The notes under the pieces: generated by a model
Told to the model about the DNA's origin: nothing
The model's input: only the letters and a program-made list of their open reading frames with translations
Databases searched by the model: none
In this document: piece after piece, positions 1 to 8,969 of the stretch
Layout of the letters: each line of letters opens with the position of its first letter
How positions within the stretch are numbered: position 1 is the stretch's first letter
Source: Alloacidobacterium dinghuense
Lineage (GTDB): Bacteria > Acidobacteriota > Terriglobia > Terriglobales > Acidobacteriaceae
DNA length: 64,000 nt
Assembly: GCF_014274465.1 (NCBI RefSeq)
Contig: NZ_CP060394.1
Span: 2,790,001 to 2,854,000 of the forward strand
Direction: 5' to 3'
Position numbers and translations under genes: made by a program

Positions 1-399
1 GGTTTGACCGACCACCAGCGGTTGATCTTCAGACTGGTGGAAGCCCGCTCCGCTGTAGGAACGCTTGGCGTCAGCATGACTCGGTTCCACCTTCGTGACG
101 GGTCTCATGTGATAAACCCAGGCAATCTTCAGGTCACGAACGTTTCTCGGCGTGATCTGGATCAGAGTCGAATACCGCTCTCCTCCCGGGTCATGGCCGA
201 CCATCGGCCAGTCTGCGGGTGCGTCCAAAGACGCCGATCCAAGTGTTGAGTCATTTTGACCTCCTGTGCCAGAGGCAAGGAGCGGTATAAACAACAACAA
301 GCAAACCAGGCCGCTCGACGATATCTTTCTCAGGCAAGGCAGGCGCCGAATGGTGCACACCGGCGCGAAGATTTTCGTGAGTGTTTGTTTCCCGATCAC
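1..399 (-). CDS. PQQ-dependent dehydrogenase, N-terminal part (cut by window edge)
   Basis: Reading the minus strand from a GTG at 399 gives 133 codons open to the window edge. The product has a basic leader, a hydrophobic segment (LVCLLLFIPLLAS, about residues 31-43) typical of a Sec signal peptide, and then DWPMVGHDPGGERYS followed by a TPRNVRDLKIAWVYH-type stretch. That is the usual N-terminal blade of periplasmic PQQ quinoproteins (glucose, alcohol or sorbosone dehydrogenase type), which oxidise sugars or alcohols and pass electrons to the respiratory chain. An in-frame TAG lies 12 nt upstream of the GTG, so this is the most upstream possible start; a second GTG at 360 is also possible. 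Substrate cannot be told from this fragment. Confidence 0.8.
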   Translation of the reverse strand, partial: MIGKQTLTKIFAPVCTIRRLPCLRKISSSGLVCLLLFIPLLASGTGGQNDSTLGSASLDAPADWPMVGHDPGGERYSTLIQITPRNVRDLKIAWVYHMRPVTKVEPSHADAKRSYSGAGFHQSEDQPLVVGQT

Positions 400-604
400 C
401 CGGTATCCCTAAGCTAGTGGAGGCGTATCAAATTGTAGAAGGCATGGCACGATTTCGGCCATATTCGCCGCAAATTGTGAATGCTGGTTGGACGTGATCT
501 AAAATCTCCATTTGGTCGTCTGAATTGCAATTGGTGCTCTTCGCCAAGATAAAGCTACGTTATCGCAAAGGCAGCAGTTCCGGGCCTATTGTCGGCAAGA
601 ACAA

Positions 605-1006
605 CTATAAGTTCGAGCCGAAGGCCAGCAGACGGCCGTCGCAATCCTTTACTACAAACTCACGCATGTTCCATGGCATGTTGGCAAGCTTCCGGGTGAA
701 TTCCACGCCCTTGGCCGCATACTCAGCATAAAGCGCATCCACATCTGCTACAGAGAAGTATGCGTCGAGCAGTTCGTCCGCATATTTGTCTGGATTCGCC
801 GTCGGTGGCTCGGCGCAACGGAAGTGAATCGGGCGCTGGTCACGCGCTACGATGGCATAGACCGGCGGATCCTGCCACGTCCCCTGACACTCGAAGCCAA
901 GCTTGTCTTTGTAATAGGCGAGCGTGCCGGGGATGTCCATGGTGAAGAACAGGGGCGCGATCTGACGAATCATTGACCAAGTGTACTGCAGTTCTTCCTG
1001 CACCAT
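605..1006 (-). CDS. VOC (glyoxalase/bleomycin-resistance fold) family protein
   Basis: 133-aa single-domain protein. It shows the paired beta-alpha-beta-beta-beta modules of the vicinal oxygen chelate fold: IAPLFFTMDIPGTLAYYKDK at the start, a GFECQGTW strand, then YFSVADVDALYAEYAAKGVEF and a closing strand ending in DCDGRLLAFGSN. Such proteins bind a metal and act as dioxygenases, lyases or drug-binding proteins; which applies here is unknown. It begins 24 nt after the stop of the TPR membrane protein gene and reads the same way, so the two are probably cotranscribed. A second methionine at residue 12 (position 973) could be the true start; neither start has a strong ribosome site. Confidence 0.75.
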   Translation of the reverse strand: MVQEELQYTWSMIRQIAPLFFTMDIPGTLAYYKDKLGFECQGTWQDPPVYAIVARDQRPIHFRCAEPPTANPDKYADELLDAYFSVADVDALYAEYAAKGVEFTRKLANMPWNMREFVVKDCDGRLLAFGSNL

Positions 1007-1030
1007 CGCATGAGCCCAGGCTCTGAATCT

Positions 1031-1768
1031 TCACGCGGACAGTCGTTTCAGCATCTCGCGCGCGCTCCGGAACCAGGGTCGTTCTCGGCGGCGCAGATAG
1101 TCGGGCATCGTGGGTTTCTTATCGAGCACTTTCTGTGCCCATTCGCGAGCCTCGGCGTTGCGCCCCTCGGATGCCAGCATACCCGCGAAATTCAAGTACG
1201 TCTCCGACGACGTCGACTTGTTGGTTGCTTGCCGGAAGAGCGCCTCGGCTTTTTCTTTCTGTCCGGTTTGCGCATAGGAGTGGGCCAGCAATCCAGCGGC
1301 ACGATGGAAATCGTAGTCTCCCTCTTCGCCGACCACCCGTTCCAGATCAGGTAACGCGGCCGCCGCGTCGCCTGCCTGGAGGGCGCAAACGCCACGCCGG
1401 TAAAACGGATCGAGAGTATCAGCACGCGCGGCAATGGCCTTGTCGAACGCGGCTCGCGCCAACTGGAGCCTGCCGTCGTCCATGTAAAGGTCGCCGAGTT
1501 CTTCATAATTCCCCGCCGACGGATTGTCTCGAACCATCGTTTCGAGTTCGCCGATCCGCTTGCGGCGCGGAAAAACCTTGAAGGACTGGCGGAGCAGTCC
1601 AACGTCTGGAACCACCTCGATAAAGATATAGATGAGCGCGCCGAGTGGACCGAGAAAGAGGATGATAAAAATCCAATACGTGTCCGGCCGTCGCCGGATG
1701 AAGTGGATGATCGCAAAACCCTGCAGCAGCAAGCCCCATGGGTATAGCAGATGACTCAGGATTCCCAT
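1031..1768 (-). CDS. membrane-anchored TPR-repeat protein
   Basis: 245 aa. Two hydrophobic helices at about residues 8-25 and 30-50 (the second containing YWIFIILFLGPLGALIYIF) resemble the PLDc_N-type membrane hairpin that often anchors accessory domains. The rest (about 75-225) is a run of tetratricopeptide repeats with GDLYMDDGRLQLARAAFDKA and AHSYAQTGQKEKAEALFRQA as clear units. TPR arrays mediate protein-protein contacts, so this is probably a scaffold on the cytoplasmic membrane; no enzymatic motif is visible. It lies upstream of the VOC gene on the same strand and is divergent from the NHL gene. Confidence 0.75.
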   Translation of the reverse strand: MGILSHLLYPWGLLLQGFAIIHFIRRRPDTYWIFIILFLGPLGALIYIFIEVVPDVGLLRQSFKVFPRRKRIGELETMVRDNPSAGNYEELGDLYMDDGRLQLARAAFDKAIAARADTLDPFYRRGVCALQAGDAAAALPDLERVVGEEGDYDFHRAAGLLAHSYAQTGQKEKAEALFRQATNKSTSSETYLNFAGMLASEGRNAEAREWAQKVLDKKPTMPDYLRRRERPWFRSAREMLKRLSA

Positions 1769-1940
1769 TCGATATTGATCTCAGCGTCAGGTTAACATTT
1801 GTGGAGGAGAGCGGAATCGTCGAGCGAGGATACAGGAGCCTTACGTCCTGCTGCAGAGAACTTTCTAGATCAGGCTCGTCTTTTCCGCCTTGTTCTGCGA
1901 AGACTCAAGCACCGTTGTGACGGACCCAGGAGGAAGATGG

Positions 1941-3038
1941 ATGAAATGTCTCGCATTGGCGGCGGCGTTTTGCCTGCCGATTCCGTTGTTTGCCCAGCAA
2001 TCGGTACCTGAGATCAAGTTTCAGGCCCAGACTGATTTCTTTAAGCTTCCGCCAGATCTGTATTTCGGGGAGGCCGCAGGCGTGGCGGTCAATTCAAAGG
2101 GACATGTTTTCGTCTTCTCGCGTGGCAGCACAACTGGCCCAGCCTATGGCGCGGCAGCAGCGCAACTGCTCGAATTCGACGCCGACGGAAACTATGTCCG
2201 CGAGATCGGCCATCATCTATATGCATGGAGTTATGCCCACGCCGTCAAGGTCGACAAGGAGGACAACATCTGGGTCGCCGACAAGGGTTCGGATATGGTC
2301 ATCAAGTTTAGCCCGGAAGGCCGGGTGTTGATGGTCTTCGGCCGCAAGCAGGAGGCCTCCGACGAGGGCACTGGTCCGCTCAAGCATCCAAAGCCGCCCC
2401 TGCCGCCGATCGACGGGGAATTTCGCCAGGTCACCGATATGGCCTGGGATGCAGCAGGCAATACTTATATCAGCGACGGTTACATTAATTCCCGCATAGC
2501 CAAGATCGACAAAGACGGCAACTGGCTCAAGTCCTGGGGTGAGCCCGGAACGGGTCCGGGCCAGTTCAATACGCCGCACAGTATTGCTACCGATGACGCT
2601 GGCCACGTATATGTGGCCGACCGCGGCAACGGGCGGATTCAGGTTTTCGATGGAGATGGCAAGTTTCTGCGTGAGATCCGCATCAATGTTCCGTACGACC
2701 ACAAGCTTCACCCGTGGATGGGGAGCATACCCTCCGAAGTGCCTGCCACATCCGAGGCGCCGGCGCCCTTGAACAAGACGATGCTGAATGGCTCTCCGTG
2801 GGCGATTTGCATCACGCCCGGGCCCAACCAGGTGCTTTATGCATCGGATGGATACCCAGGCCGTATTTACAAACTGACGCTGGATGGGAAAGTGCTTGGT
2901 GTACTTGGCGCCACCGGCCACCGTCCTGGCCAGTTTGGCTGGATTCACGAACTGGCATGCCCGTCAGAAAATATTCTCTATGCTGCCGAATTGCTGAATT
3001 GGCGGGTGCAGAAGTTGACCCTTGAGCCCACGCAATAA
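1941..3038 (+). CDS. secreted NHL-repeat six-bladed beta-propeller protein
   Basis: 365 aa from the chosen ATG at 1941, which follows AGGAGGAAG at 1928-1936; starting further upstream would hide the signal peptide. Residues 1-19 (MKCLALAAAFCLPIPLFAQ) form a Sec signal. The mature protein carries about five to six NHL-type blades, for example AGVAVNSKGHVFVF, AVKVDKEDNIWVADKGSDMV, SIATDDAGHVYVADRGNGRI and a terminal ELACPSENILYAAE. This pattern resembles peptidyl-alpha-hydroxyglycine lyase-like and other extracellular propellers, which often bind ligands; catalytic activity is not assured. It stands alone between the divergent TPR gene and the TIR module. Confidence 0.85.
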   Translation: MKCLALAAAFCLPIPLFAQQSVPEIKFQAQTDFFKLPPDLYFGEAAGVAVNSKGHVFVFSRGSTTGPAYGAAAAQLLEFDADGNYVREIGHHLYAWSYAHAVKVDKEDNIWVADKGSDMVIKFSPEGRVLMVFGRKQEASDEGTGPLKHPKPPLPPIDGEFRQVTDMAWDAAGNTYISDGYINSRIAKIDKDGNWLKSWGEPGTGPGQFNTPHSIATDDAGHVYVADRGNGRIQVFDGDGKFLREIRINVPYDHKLHPWMGSIPSEVPATSEAPAPLNKTMLNGSPWAICITPGPNQVLYASDGYPGRIYKLTLDGKVLGVLGATGHRPGQFGWIHELACPSENILYAAELLNWRVQKLTLEPTQ

Positions 3039-3148
3039 TTTTGACTCCAAAACTGACCCAACAACCCAAAGGCGTATCCACCCGGGTCCATGGTCTCGTT
3101 TATGGAGCATATTGCGCAGTCGCATACACGCTCGAGAAAGACTTCTCC

Positions 3149-3176
3149 TTGCGTCCAGAAAGGCTAGGTATAAAAT
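3149..3176 (+). promoter_or_regulatory. candidate sigma-70 promoter for the TIR-STAND module
   Basis: TTGCGT at 3149-3154 and TAAAAT at 3171-3176 are separated by 16 nt. A start of transcription near 3183 would give a leader of about 30 nt before the TIR gene at 3212. This is a consensus match by eye only. Confidence 0.4.
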
Positions 3177-3211
3177 ACAGCCCAAATATGGTGTAACCTG
3201 GGCGGATTTCT

Positions 3212-4558
3212 ATGACGAAGCGAGCAAAGGGAATGGCGTTTGTACCAGGCTACGATCATGACGTATTTGTGAGCTACGCTCACGGAGACGACAGAGAGTG
3301 GGTCAGCCGTTTTGCCGGGCGTCTCGAGGCTGAGTTGAAAAAGAAACTCGGCGATGCGGCTGATGTCTGGCTCGACACGGTCGAGCTGCGGGCTACGCAG
3401 GACTATCGCAAAGAGATTCCGGCGAGCGTTACGAACTCAGCGGTTTTCCTTCTGCTTCCATCTCCTGCCTATCTGCGCTCGCAATATTGCGTCGAAAAAG
3501 AGTGTCAGGCATTCGCAGACACGCTGCCTTTGAAAGAAGCGCGCTTTACTGGCGATGAATTCGCGAACCAGCTGTATGCACTGCGCTGCCCGATCGAGCA
3601 AATTGACGACAATATACATTGGAAACTGTTTCCTGGGCTGAGCGACATTCCGTTTTTCGATACAAAAGGCACATTCCCAATCGACGACAGTAGATTCAAC
3701 GAGGCTTTCAGCAGAGTGGCACAGACGCTGACTGATTTGTTAAAGCGGATGCGAAACCGCTGTACGTCGGTCTTTCTTTATCCGCGAAAACTCGATGAGG
3801 ATTTGCAACAGGCGGGGGAAGGGCTTGCCAACGAACTTGCTGACAGAAGTTACAGGCTCCTTCCTGAGAATTTTGTGGGACAGGAAGATGAGTTACGGCG
3901 AGCGTCATTGGCTGTGTTCTTAATGGGAGAGAAATACGACAAGAGGGTAAAGGAACTGGTCGAAGTGGCCATACAGAACGCGATTCCTTGGGTGGTATGG
4001 TGCTCTCCTGCCAGCCAGGCGACGCAGGTGCCGGAGCAAATGGCTCTCCTGGATTTGCTGGAGCAGATGGATTCACCCAAGAAAACATGGCTGAATGCAA
4101 ATGTGCCAATCAGCGAACTTAAAGAAGAAGTTCGCTCTCTGCTCAAGGCTGACATACAGCCCGAAGTTGTTGGCAAGCGGCGTATTTATCTGATTTACAA
4201 ATCGGCAGACAGAACCGAGAGGTTGAACGCCGGCCGGATAGCAACGTCATTTGACGAGGAATTTCAATTCGACCACCCGGATGATCCGGCTCAGCACACG
4301 GCGCGGCTACTTAAGTCATCTGGAGTCCTGCTGCTATGGGGCAATGCTGATGAGGTGTGGTGCGCAAGCCAATTCATGGAAGTGAGACAAAGCGCGAAAG
4401 TAAAAGGCTTGTGCGTTTTCGATCCGAAGGAGACTAAGAACTCCGCGCTGGCACAGATTAGCGAGAAGGCGAGCGATTTTTATGTTGCTGAAGAATTTGG
4501 GAAGTTCGACAGGTCAAGGCTGGAGCGCTTTTTTGACCAAATCCGGCGCCCGGTCTAG
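3212..4558 (+). CDS. TIR-domain protein with three TIR-like segments
   Basis: 448 aa. Residues 13-105 form a TIR domain: beta-A YDHDVFVSYAHGDDREW, BB-loop region DVWLDTVELRATQDYRKEI, then SPAYLRSQYCVEKECQAF, where E97 sits four residues after Cys93 as in other SPxxLxSxYCxxxE bacterial TIRs, so NADase activity is plausible. Two further Rossmann-like segments follow at about 184-265 (SVFLYPRKLDED, then SLAVFLMGEKYD, then WVVWCSP) and 322-403 (RIYLIYKSADRTE, then GVLLLWGNADEVWCASQF); they look like degenerate TIR copies. TIR proteins of bacteria act in anti-phage immunity by cleaving NAD+ or making nucleotide signals. The stop is 11 nt before the STAND gene, so the pair is almost certainly an operon. 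A second ATG at 3233 is possible. Confidence 0.85.
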   Translation: MTKRAKGMAFVPGYDHDVFVSYAHGDDREWVSRFAGRLEAELKKKLGDAADVWLDTVELRATQDYRKEIPASVTNSAVFLLLPSPAYLRSQYCVEKECQAFADTLPLKEARFTGDEFANQLYALRCPIEQIDDNIHWKLFPGLSDIPFFDTKGTFPIDDSRFNEAFSRVAQTLTDLLKRMRNRCTSVFLYPRKLDEDLQQAGEGLANELADRSYRLLPENFVGQEDELRRASLAVFLMGEKYDKRVKELVEVAIQNAIPWVVWCSPASQATQVPEQMALLDLLEQMDSPKKTWLNANVPISELKEEVRSLLKADIQPEVVGKRRIYLIYKSADRTERLNAGRIATSFDEEFQFDHPDDPAQHTARLLKSSGVLLLWGNADEVWCASQFMEVRQSAKVKGLCVFDPKETKNSALAQISEKASDFYVAEEFGKFDRSRLERFFDQIRRPV

Positions 4559-4569
4559 CGAGTAAGGAA

Positions 4570-7500
4570 ATGAGTTTTGCCGCGGTTCTGGAGAGGATCG
4601 GGACAGTTCAGAATCCGTATCCCGGGCTGCGCCCGTTCGAAACAGAAGAAGCGCATCTTTTTTTCGGACGGGATCAGCAGATCGCCGAATTAGTCGCACG
4701 ATTGCAGCGAAGTCGGTTCGTGGCTGTGGTTGGCGTCTCAGGAGGCGGCAAGTCGTCGCTGGTGCGAGCGGGACTGATCCCCGCGCTGGGAAGGGTCCAC
4801 CTTGGGGCCGAAGCAGCTCGGTGGCGGATGGTTGTCACTCGCCCAGGAGGCACGCCGTTTCAAAACCTCACGACCGATTTGCGAAGGGCGGGACTCGACC
4901 CTTCGGAGCTTCGTCGGAGCAGCCAGGGCTTGCTGCACGTAGCGCGACAGCTTGGCGAGGACGAGACGCTGCTGGTCGTTGTCGATCAGTTTGAAGAGTT
5001 ATTTCGATACAAAGACCTGCAGACCATTGACAGAGAAGGGCAGGTGCAGAAGGAAGCGGCAGCCGGTGAAGCCGCGGAGTTCGTGCAGCTGCTGTTGACT
5101 TCGACGCAATATCTGCCTCCTGTGTACGTTGTGCTGACCATGCGGTCGGACTATTTGGGAGACTGCGCGCTGTTTCGCGGGCTCCCTGAAGCGCTGAACG
5201 AGAGCCAGTATCTTGTTCCGCGTTTAACACGTCAGCAGCGGATGGAAGCGATCGAGGGGCCGCTGGGGCAGACGAGAATCGCGCCGAACCTGGTGCAGAG
5301 AATTTTGAATGACGCGGGCGATGAACCCGATCGGCTTCCGCTGCTGCAACACGCGCTGATGCGGACGTGGAGCCAGTGGCGGAAATCCGATTCGGGACAA
5401 ACACGCCCGGTTGAGCTTCAGGATTATCTGGCGCCTTCGGTTGGGGGACTCGAACATGCACTCGACAAGCACGCTGAGGAGCTGGTGAAGGACGTTCCGG
5501 AAAAGACGGCAGAGACCATCTTCAAGCGGCTGTCGGCGGAGGGCCTGAACCGAAGAGAGCGTCGAAATCCCACGCAATTGCGCGACCTGTGGGAGGTGTG
5601 CGGAGCGGAATCTGAGGAAGAACGCAGAATCGTAAACGCGATTGTCGACCATTTCCGACATGAGGAAGCCACTTTTCTCACACCGCGCGGCGGCGAATTG
5701 AAGTCGGACACCTACATCGACATAACGCATGAGAGCCTGATCCGCGAGTGGGGCACCCTGCGACGCTGGGTAACGGAGGAAGCAGAGGATCACGCAACCT
5801 GCATGCGCATTTACGACGATGCGCTGCTTTACGCGCTGGGCAAGGGAGATCTCTGGCGCAATCCCAGGCTGCAACTTGCTCTCGATTGGTGGAAGCTGAA
5901 GCAGCCGACTGCTGCCTGGGCGCGACGCTACATCGGAGGCGAAGCGCAGGACGATGCGGGATTTCGCAGGACATGGGATTTCTTGGAGGCAAGCCGCACG
6001 GCGCGCGACGAAGAGCGGGCGCGAGTGAGACGTCGCCGCATGACGATTCAAATTGTAACGAGCGTTGTCCTGCTAGCCATGACGGCGTTGTTCTCGTGGG
6101 CGATGTACAGCAGGAACCGGATGAAGAAAGAGCATGAAACAGCTATGGCGCGCGCCATGTCCTTCAGTTCCCTCGACGATCAGGTTGAACACCCGAATCA
6201 GCTAATAAGCAGCACGTTGTATGCGCTCGAATCCGTCAAGCGAGAGGGCACGTCAGCGAGTCTGCATATGTTGCAACAAGCGCTCGAACTGGTCAGGAAG
6301 CCGCTGGCTCATGTTCAGCGGGAGGGAGATGTTTTGGGAGTGGCTTTCAGTCCTGACGGAAATTACCTGGTCACGGCCGGCCAAGATCAGAAGGCAACGG
6401 TCTACGACATGATGGGCAAGAAGGTGAAGGAACTCGACCAGGGAGCGGAAGTCTCGGCTGTGGCCTTTAGTAGAAATGGGAAGTACATGACTGTCGAAAC
6501 AGACAATGGGCCTCGCGTCTTCGACACAGCATCCTGGCAGATGCTATGGCACGATGCTTATCATACAAGTCGATATGGCAGGTTTGGCACTGTTGCGTTC
6601 AGTCCCGATGGCCTTTCACTAGCCCTTGCCGAGCCTTACGTAATTGCGGAGGTGATTGATGGGAACACTGGTGAGAAAGCGTGGGATATTCCGGAGAGCC
6701 ATGAGGGAACCCCTTCAGAAACTGACGAGCCTCACGTGAAGTCAGTCGCATTCAGCCCCGATGGACGTTATCTGGCGACAGGTGGTACCGACCGTAAACT
6801 CAGGTTGACGAAAGTGAAAGACCATGAGAAAAACGCGTGGCAGATGGAGCTGAACGGCGCCGTCAACTCGGTGGCGTTCAGCCCGGACAGCCGTTTCCTG
6901 GCGGCAGGCGACGACCAGGGAACTGCCTGGGTATTCGAAATCTCGGGTGATGAGAACGCGAAAGTGGATGAGATAGTGCAGAGGAAGGAGCGTGGGAGCA
7001 TTGAAACAGTGGCGCTTAGCAAGGGCGACAGATATTTAGCAACGGGAGGTGACGATGGAGTAGCCCGTATCTTCGAAATCGCGGATCAAAGGGAAGTGCT
7101 GGAGCAACCCCACAAAGGAGCGGTGCTCTCCGTGGCATTCAGCCCTGATGGGATGAGCTTTACTTCAAGTGGCGAGGACGGGGCAGTCGACATCGTTGAA
7201 GTGAAGTCGCAGGATGAAATCTCCCGGATGGCTCTGTCATCGAGAAACGTTCTCCAACAAGCGTCCATGACTTCGGACACAAAATATATGGCTGTTGTGG
7301 ACGAAAAAGGAACTGCGCAGGCGTTTGAGGTTGCCAGCGGAAAAGCAGTTTCTCCGACTGTCCATCTGGAATACGCGGATCAGGTGACCCTGAGCACCGA
7401 AGCTAAATATGTTGCGCTGGCAAGCTTGCTGAAAGCCGCTGTTTTCGATGCGTCGTCCGGTAAAGAACTGTTCAGCGCGGATTGGGAGTGGGGCATCAAT

Positions 7501-8265
7501 ACGATGGATCTCACGCCGGACGGACGTTATTTGGCGGTTGGTGGCCATCCCGAGTCATTGACAAGTCCAACGTCAGTAAGGCCGGGAAGAGTACAGGTGT
7601 TTGATGTGCAGAAAAAGAGCCTCCAATGGAGCGAGGACTTCGATTTCAAGATCTCTAACGTAGCGTTCAGCGCAGATGGGCAGCACCTCGCGGTTGGCGG
7701 AGAAGCGCCTATGCTGCAGGTATTCGACACTGCAAAAAAAGACCCTGTGGTGAAGTTCCCCCTTCAATGGCAAAGCGACTGCAGAGAGCAGAGGGAGCCA
7801 TGCAAAGTGAACGGGATCACATTCAGCCTGGACGGAAAGTATCTTGTCTCCTGGGCCAACGACAAAAGACTGCGAGTAATGGACATTGCTGCCGTTCGAG
7901 AGATTCAAACCGTGGACCTTCACGTATACCCAATGGCCGCCATGTTGAGCGGAGACGACAAGTATCTCGCGGTGTCAAGCCAGGACTTGATGGGACGGGT
8001 TTATGAGGTCACGTCGTCACCGCCCACGGAAGTGTGGCACCGGCCACTGGCGCAAAACGACTTCTTTCCGTTCGCATTTACCGAGAATGACAAGTACATC
8101 ATCATGGGGTCAGCCTCTAACGAAATGGTGATTCACCGTCTCTTGTGGCAACAAAAGGACCTGATCGATAGGGCTTGCGCACTGATGATCCGCAATCTTT
8201 CAAGCGAGGAATGGAAGGAATTCTCAAGCGAGAAGCAGCCGAAAGCCTGTCCCAGTCTGCCCTGA
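4570..8265 (+). CDS. STAND NTPase (nSTAND1-type) with membrane helix and C-terminal WD40 propeller
   Basis: 1231 aa. Residues 15-35 (NPYPGLRPFETEEAHLFFGR) are the hallmark lead-in of the nSTAND1 ATPase family; the Walker A GVSGGGKSS is at 55-63 and the Walker B LLVVVDQFEELF at 134-145. A winged-helix/arm region runs to about 480, with ITHESLIREW at 385-394. A basic stretch (RARVRRRRM) precedes one transmembrane helix at about 492-513. From about 578 to 1210 there are many WD40 blades with VAFSPDG repeated (VAFSPDGNYL, VAFSPDGRYLATGG, VAFSPDSRFLAAG). STAND proteins are signal-triggered switches; here the WD40 part is the likely sensor and the upstream TIR protein a likely effector. That pairing is inferred from operon structure. 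Confidence 0.88.
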   Translation: MSFAAVLERIGTVQNPYPGLRPFETEEAHLFFGRDQQIAELVARLQRSRFVAVVGVSGGGKSSLVRAGLIPALGRVHLGAEAARWRMVVTRPGGTPFQNLTTDLRRAGLDPSELRRSSQGLLHVARQLGEDETLLVVVDQFEELFRYKDLQTIDREGQVQKEAAAGEAAEFVQLLLTSTQYLPPVYVVLTMRSDYLGDCALFRGLPEALNESQYLVPRLTRQQRMEAIEGPLGQTRIAPNLVQRILNDAGDEPDRLPLLQHALMRTWSQWRKSDSGQTRPVELQDYLAPSVGGLEHALDKHAEELVKDVPEKTAETIFKRLSAEGLNRRERRNPTQLRDLWEVCGAESEEERRIVNAIVDHFRHEEATFLTPRGGELKSDTYIDITHESLIREWGTLRRWVTEEAEDHATCMRIYDDALLYALGKGDLWRNPRLQLALDWWKLKQPTAAWARRYIGGEAQDDAGFRRTWDFLEASRTARDEERARVRRRRMTIQIVTSVVLLAMTALFSWAMYSRNRMKKEHETAMARAMSFSSLDDQVEHPNQLISSTLYALESVKREGTSASLHMLQQALELVRKPLAHVQREGDVLGVAFSPDGNYLVTAGQDQKATVYDMMGKKVKELDQGAEVSAVAFSRNGKYMTVETDNGPRVFDTASWQMLWHDAYHTSRYGRFGTVAFSPDGLSLALAEPYVIAEVIDGNTGEKAWDIPESHEGTPSETDEPHVKSVAFSPDGRYLATGGTDRKLRLTKVKDHEKNAWQMELNGAVNSVAFSPDSRFLAAGDDQGTAWVFEISGDENAKVDEIVQRKERGSIETVALSKGDRYLATGGDDGVARIFEIADQREVLEQPHKGAVLSVAFSPDGMSFTSSGEDGAVDIVEVKSQDEISRMALSSRNVLQQASMTSDTKYMAVVDEKGTAQAFEVASGKAVSPTVHLEYADQVTLSTEAKYVALASLLKAAVFDASSGKELFSADWEWGINTMDLTPDGRYLAVGGHPESLTSPTSVRPGRVQVFDVQKKSLQWSEDFDFKISNVAFSADGQHLAVGGEAPMLQVFDTAKKDPVVKFPLQWQSDCREQREPCKVNGITFSLDGKYLVSWANDKRLRVMDIAAVREIQTVDLHVYPMAAMLSGDDKYLAVSSQDLMGRVYEVTSSPPTEVWHRPLAQNDFFPFAFTENDKYIIMGSASNEMVIHRLLWQQKDLIDRACALMIRNLSSEEWKEFSSEKQPKACPSLP

Positions 8266-8969
8266 TGCTTTTACTGACAAAGTAAATAACGGGCTATAAC
8301 CGAAAGGCTGAAATGTTGAACCTCTACTGCGCGAAGAATTAGGTACAAGCCCTCTATCGATGAAGCAGCTTTTTAGCATGGCTTTTTTTCTGCTTAGCAG
8401 GTAGCGTTTAGGGTAGACCATCTCGTCGAGGAGCGTGGAAGCTCGCCTTGTCCGGGCGAATGAACAGTAGAGAAAAGCGAAAGAATGGAATGCGTTGGAC
8501 GCCCGGCACCCTCCAATCAACAGATGACATCGTTGTCCTTGAGTCCTTCCAGGCGCAGCTGACAACTTGGTATCGGCAATCAGCTTCGGACGACAGACGG
8601 GTACTTCACGTTGGGACGAAGCGCTTCTTGAAGAGCATGTCGAGCCCATGGAGATGGGTCTTTACTGAAAATCTCTGAGGGGCCACTACGAAAGTCCTGA
8701 CGAGTGACTAATTGGCGTCGTGCTTCATTTAGCTCCGATAAGGTCCCGTGAAAACGACTCGATTCGCGGAATGGCTGGCTTGAATTTCTTTCCAAAGCGA
8801 TTCACAACTGGTAAGGGCGTCAGACCATCAACTTTGGCCTGTTTCGGACCTGAATAGCTTCCGTGTACAGGGCAGGGATTTCTCAAAACGACAGGTTGAA
8901 TCGGGTTCACATATAAGAGAATTAAAGTAACGTGTAAACGCGAATTCTGCGGTTATGCTTGGTGAGGCC
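8266..8969. other. intergenic region without a recognised gene
   Basis: About 700 nt between the STAND gene and the CGNR gene. Short reading frames on both strands (largest 141 codons, minus strand, 8224-8649) show no family resemblance and overlap the STAND 3' end. It may be decayed coding DNA, but I cannot name a parent gene. The promoter of the CGNR gene should lie at its right end. Confidence 0.4.

Noticed and set aside
5224-6051. 275-codon minus-strand frame within the STAND gene
   Set aside because: Opposite a region with ordered STAND motifs; composition is that of an antisense frame.
8224-8649. 141-codon minus-strand frame after the STAND gene
   Set aside because: No recognisable domain or ribosome site, and it overlaps the STAND 3' end. 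Possibly decayed DNA, but not supportable as a gene.
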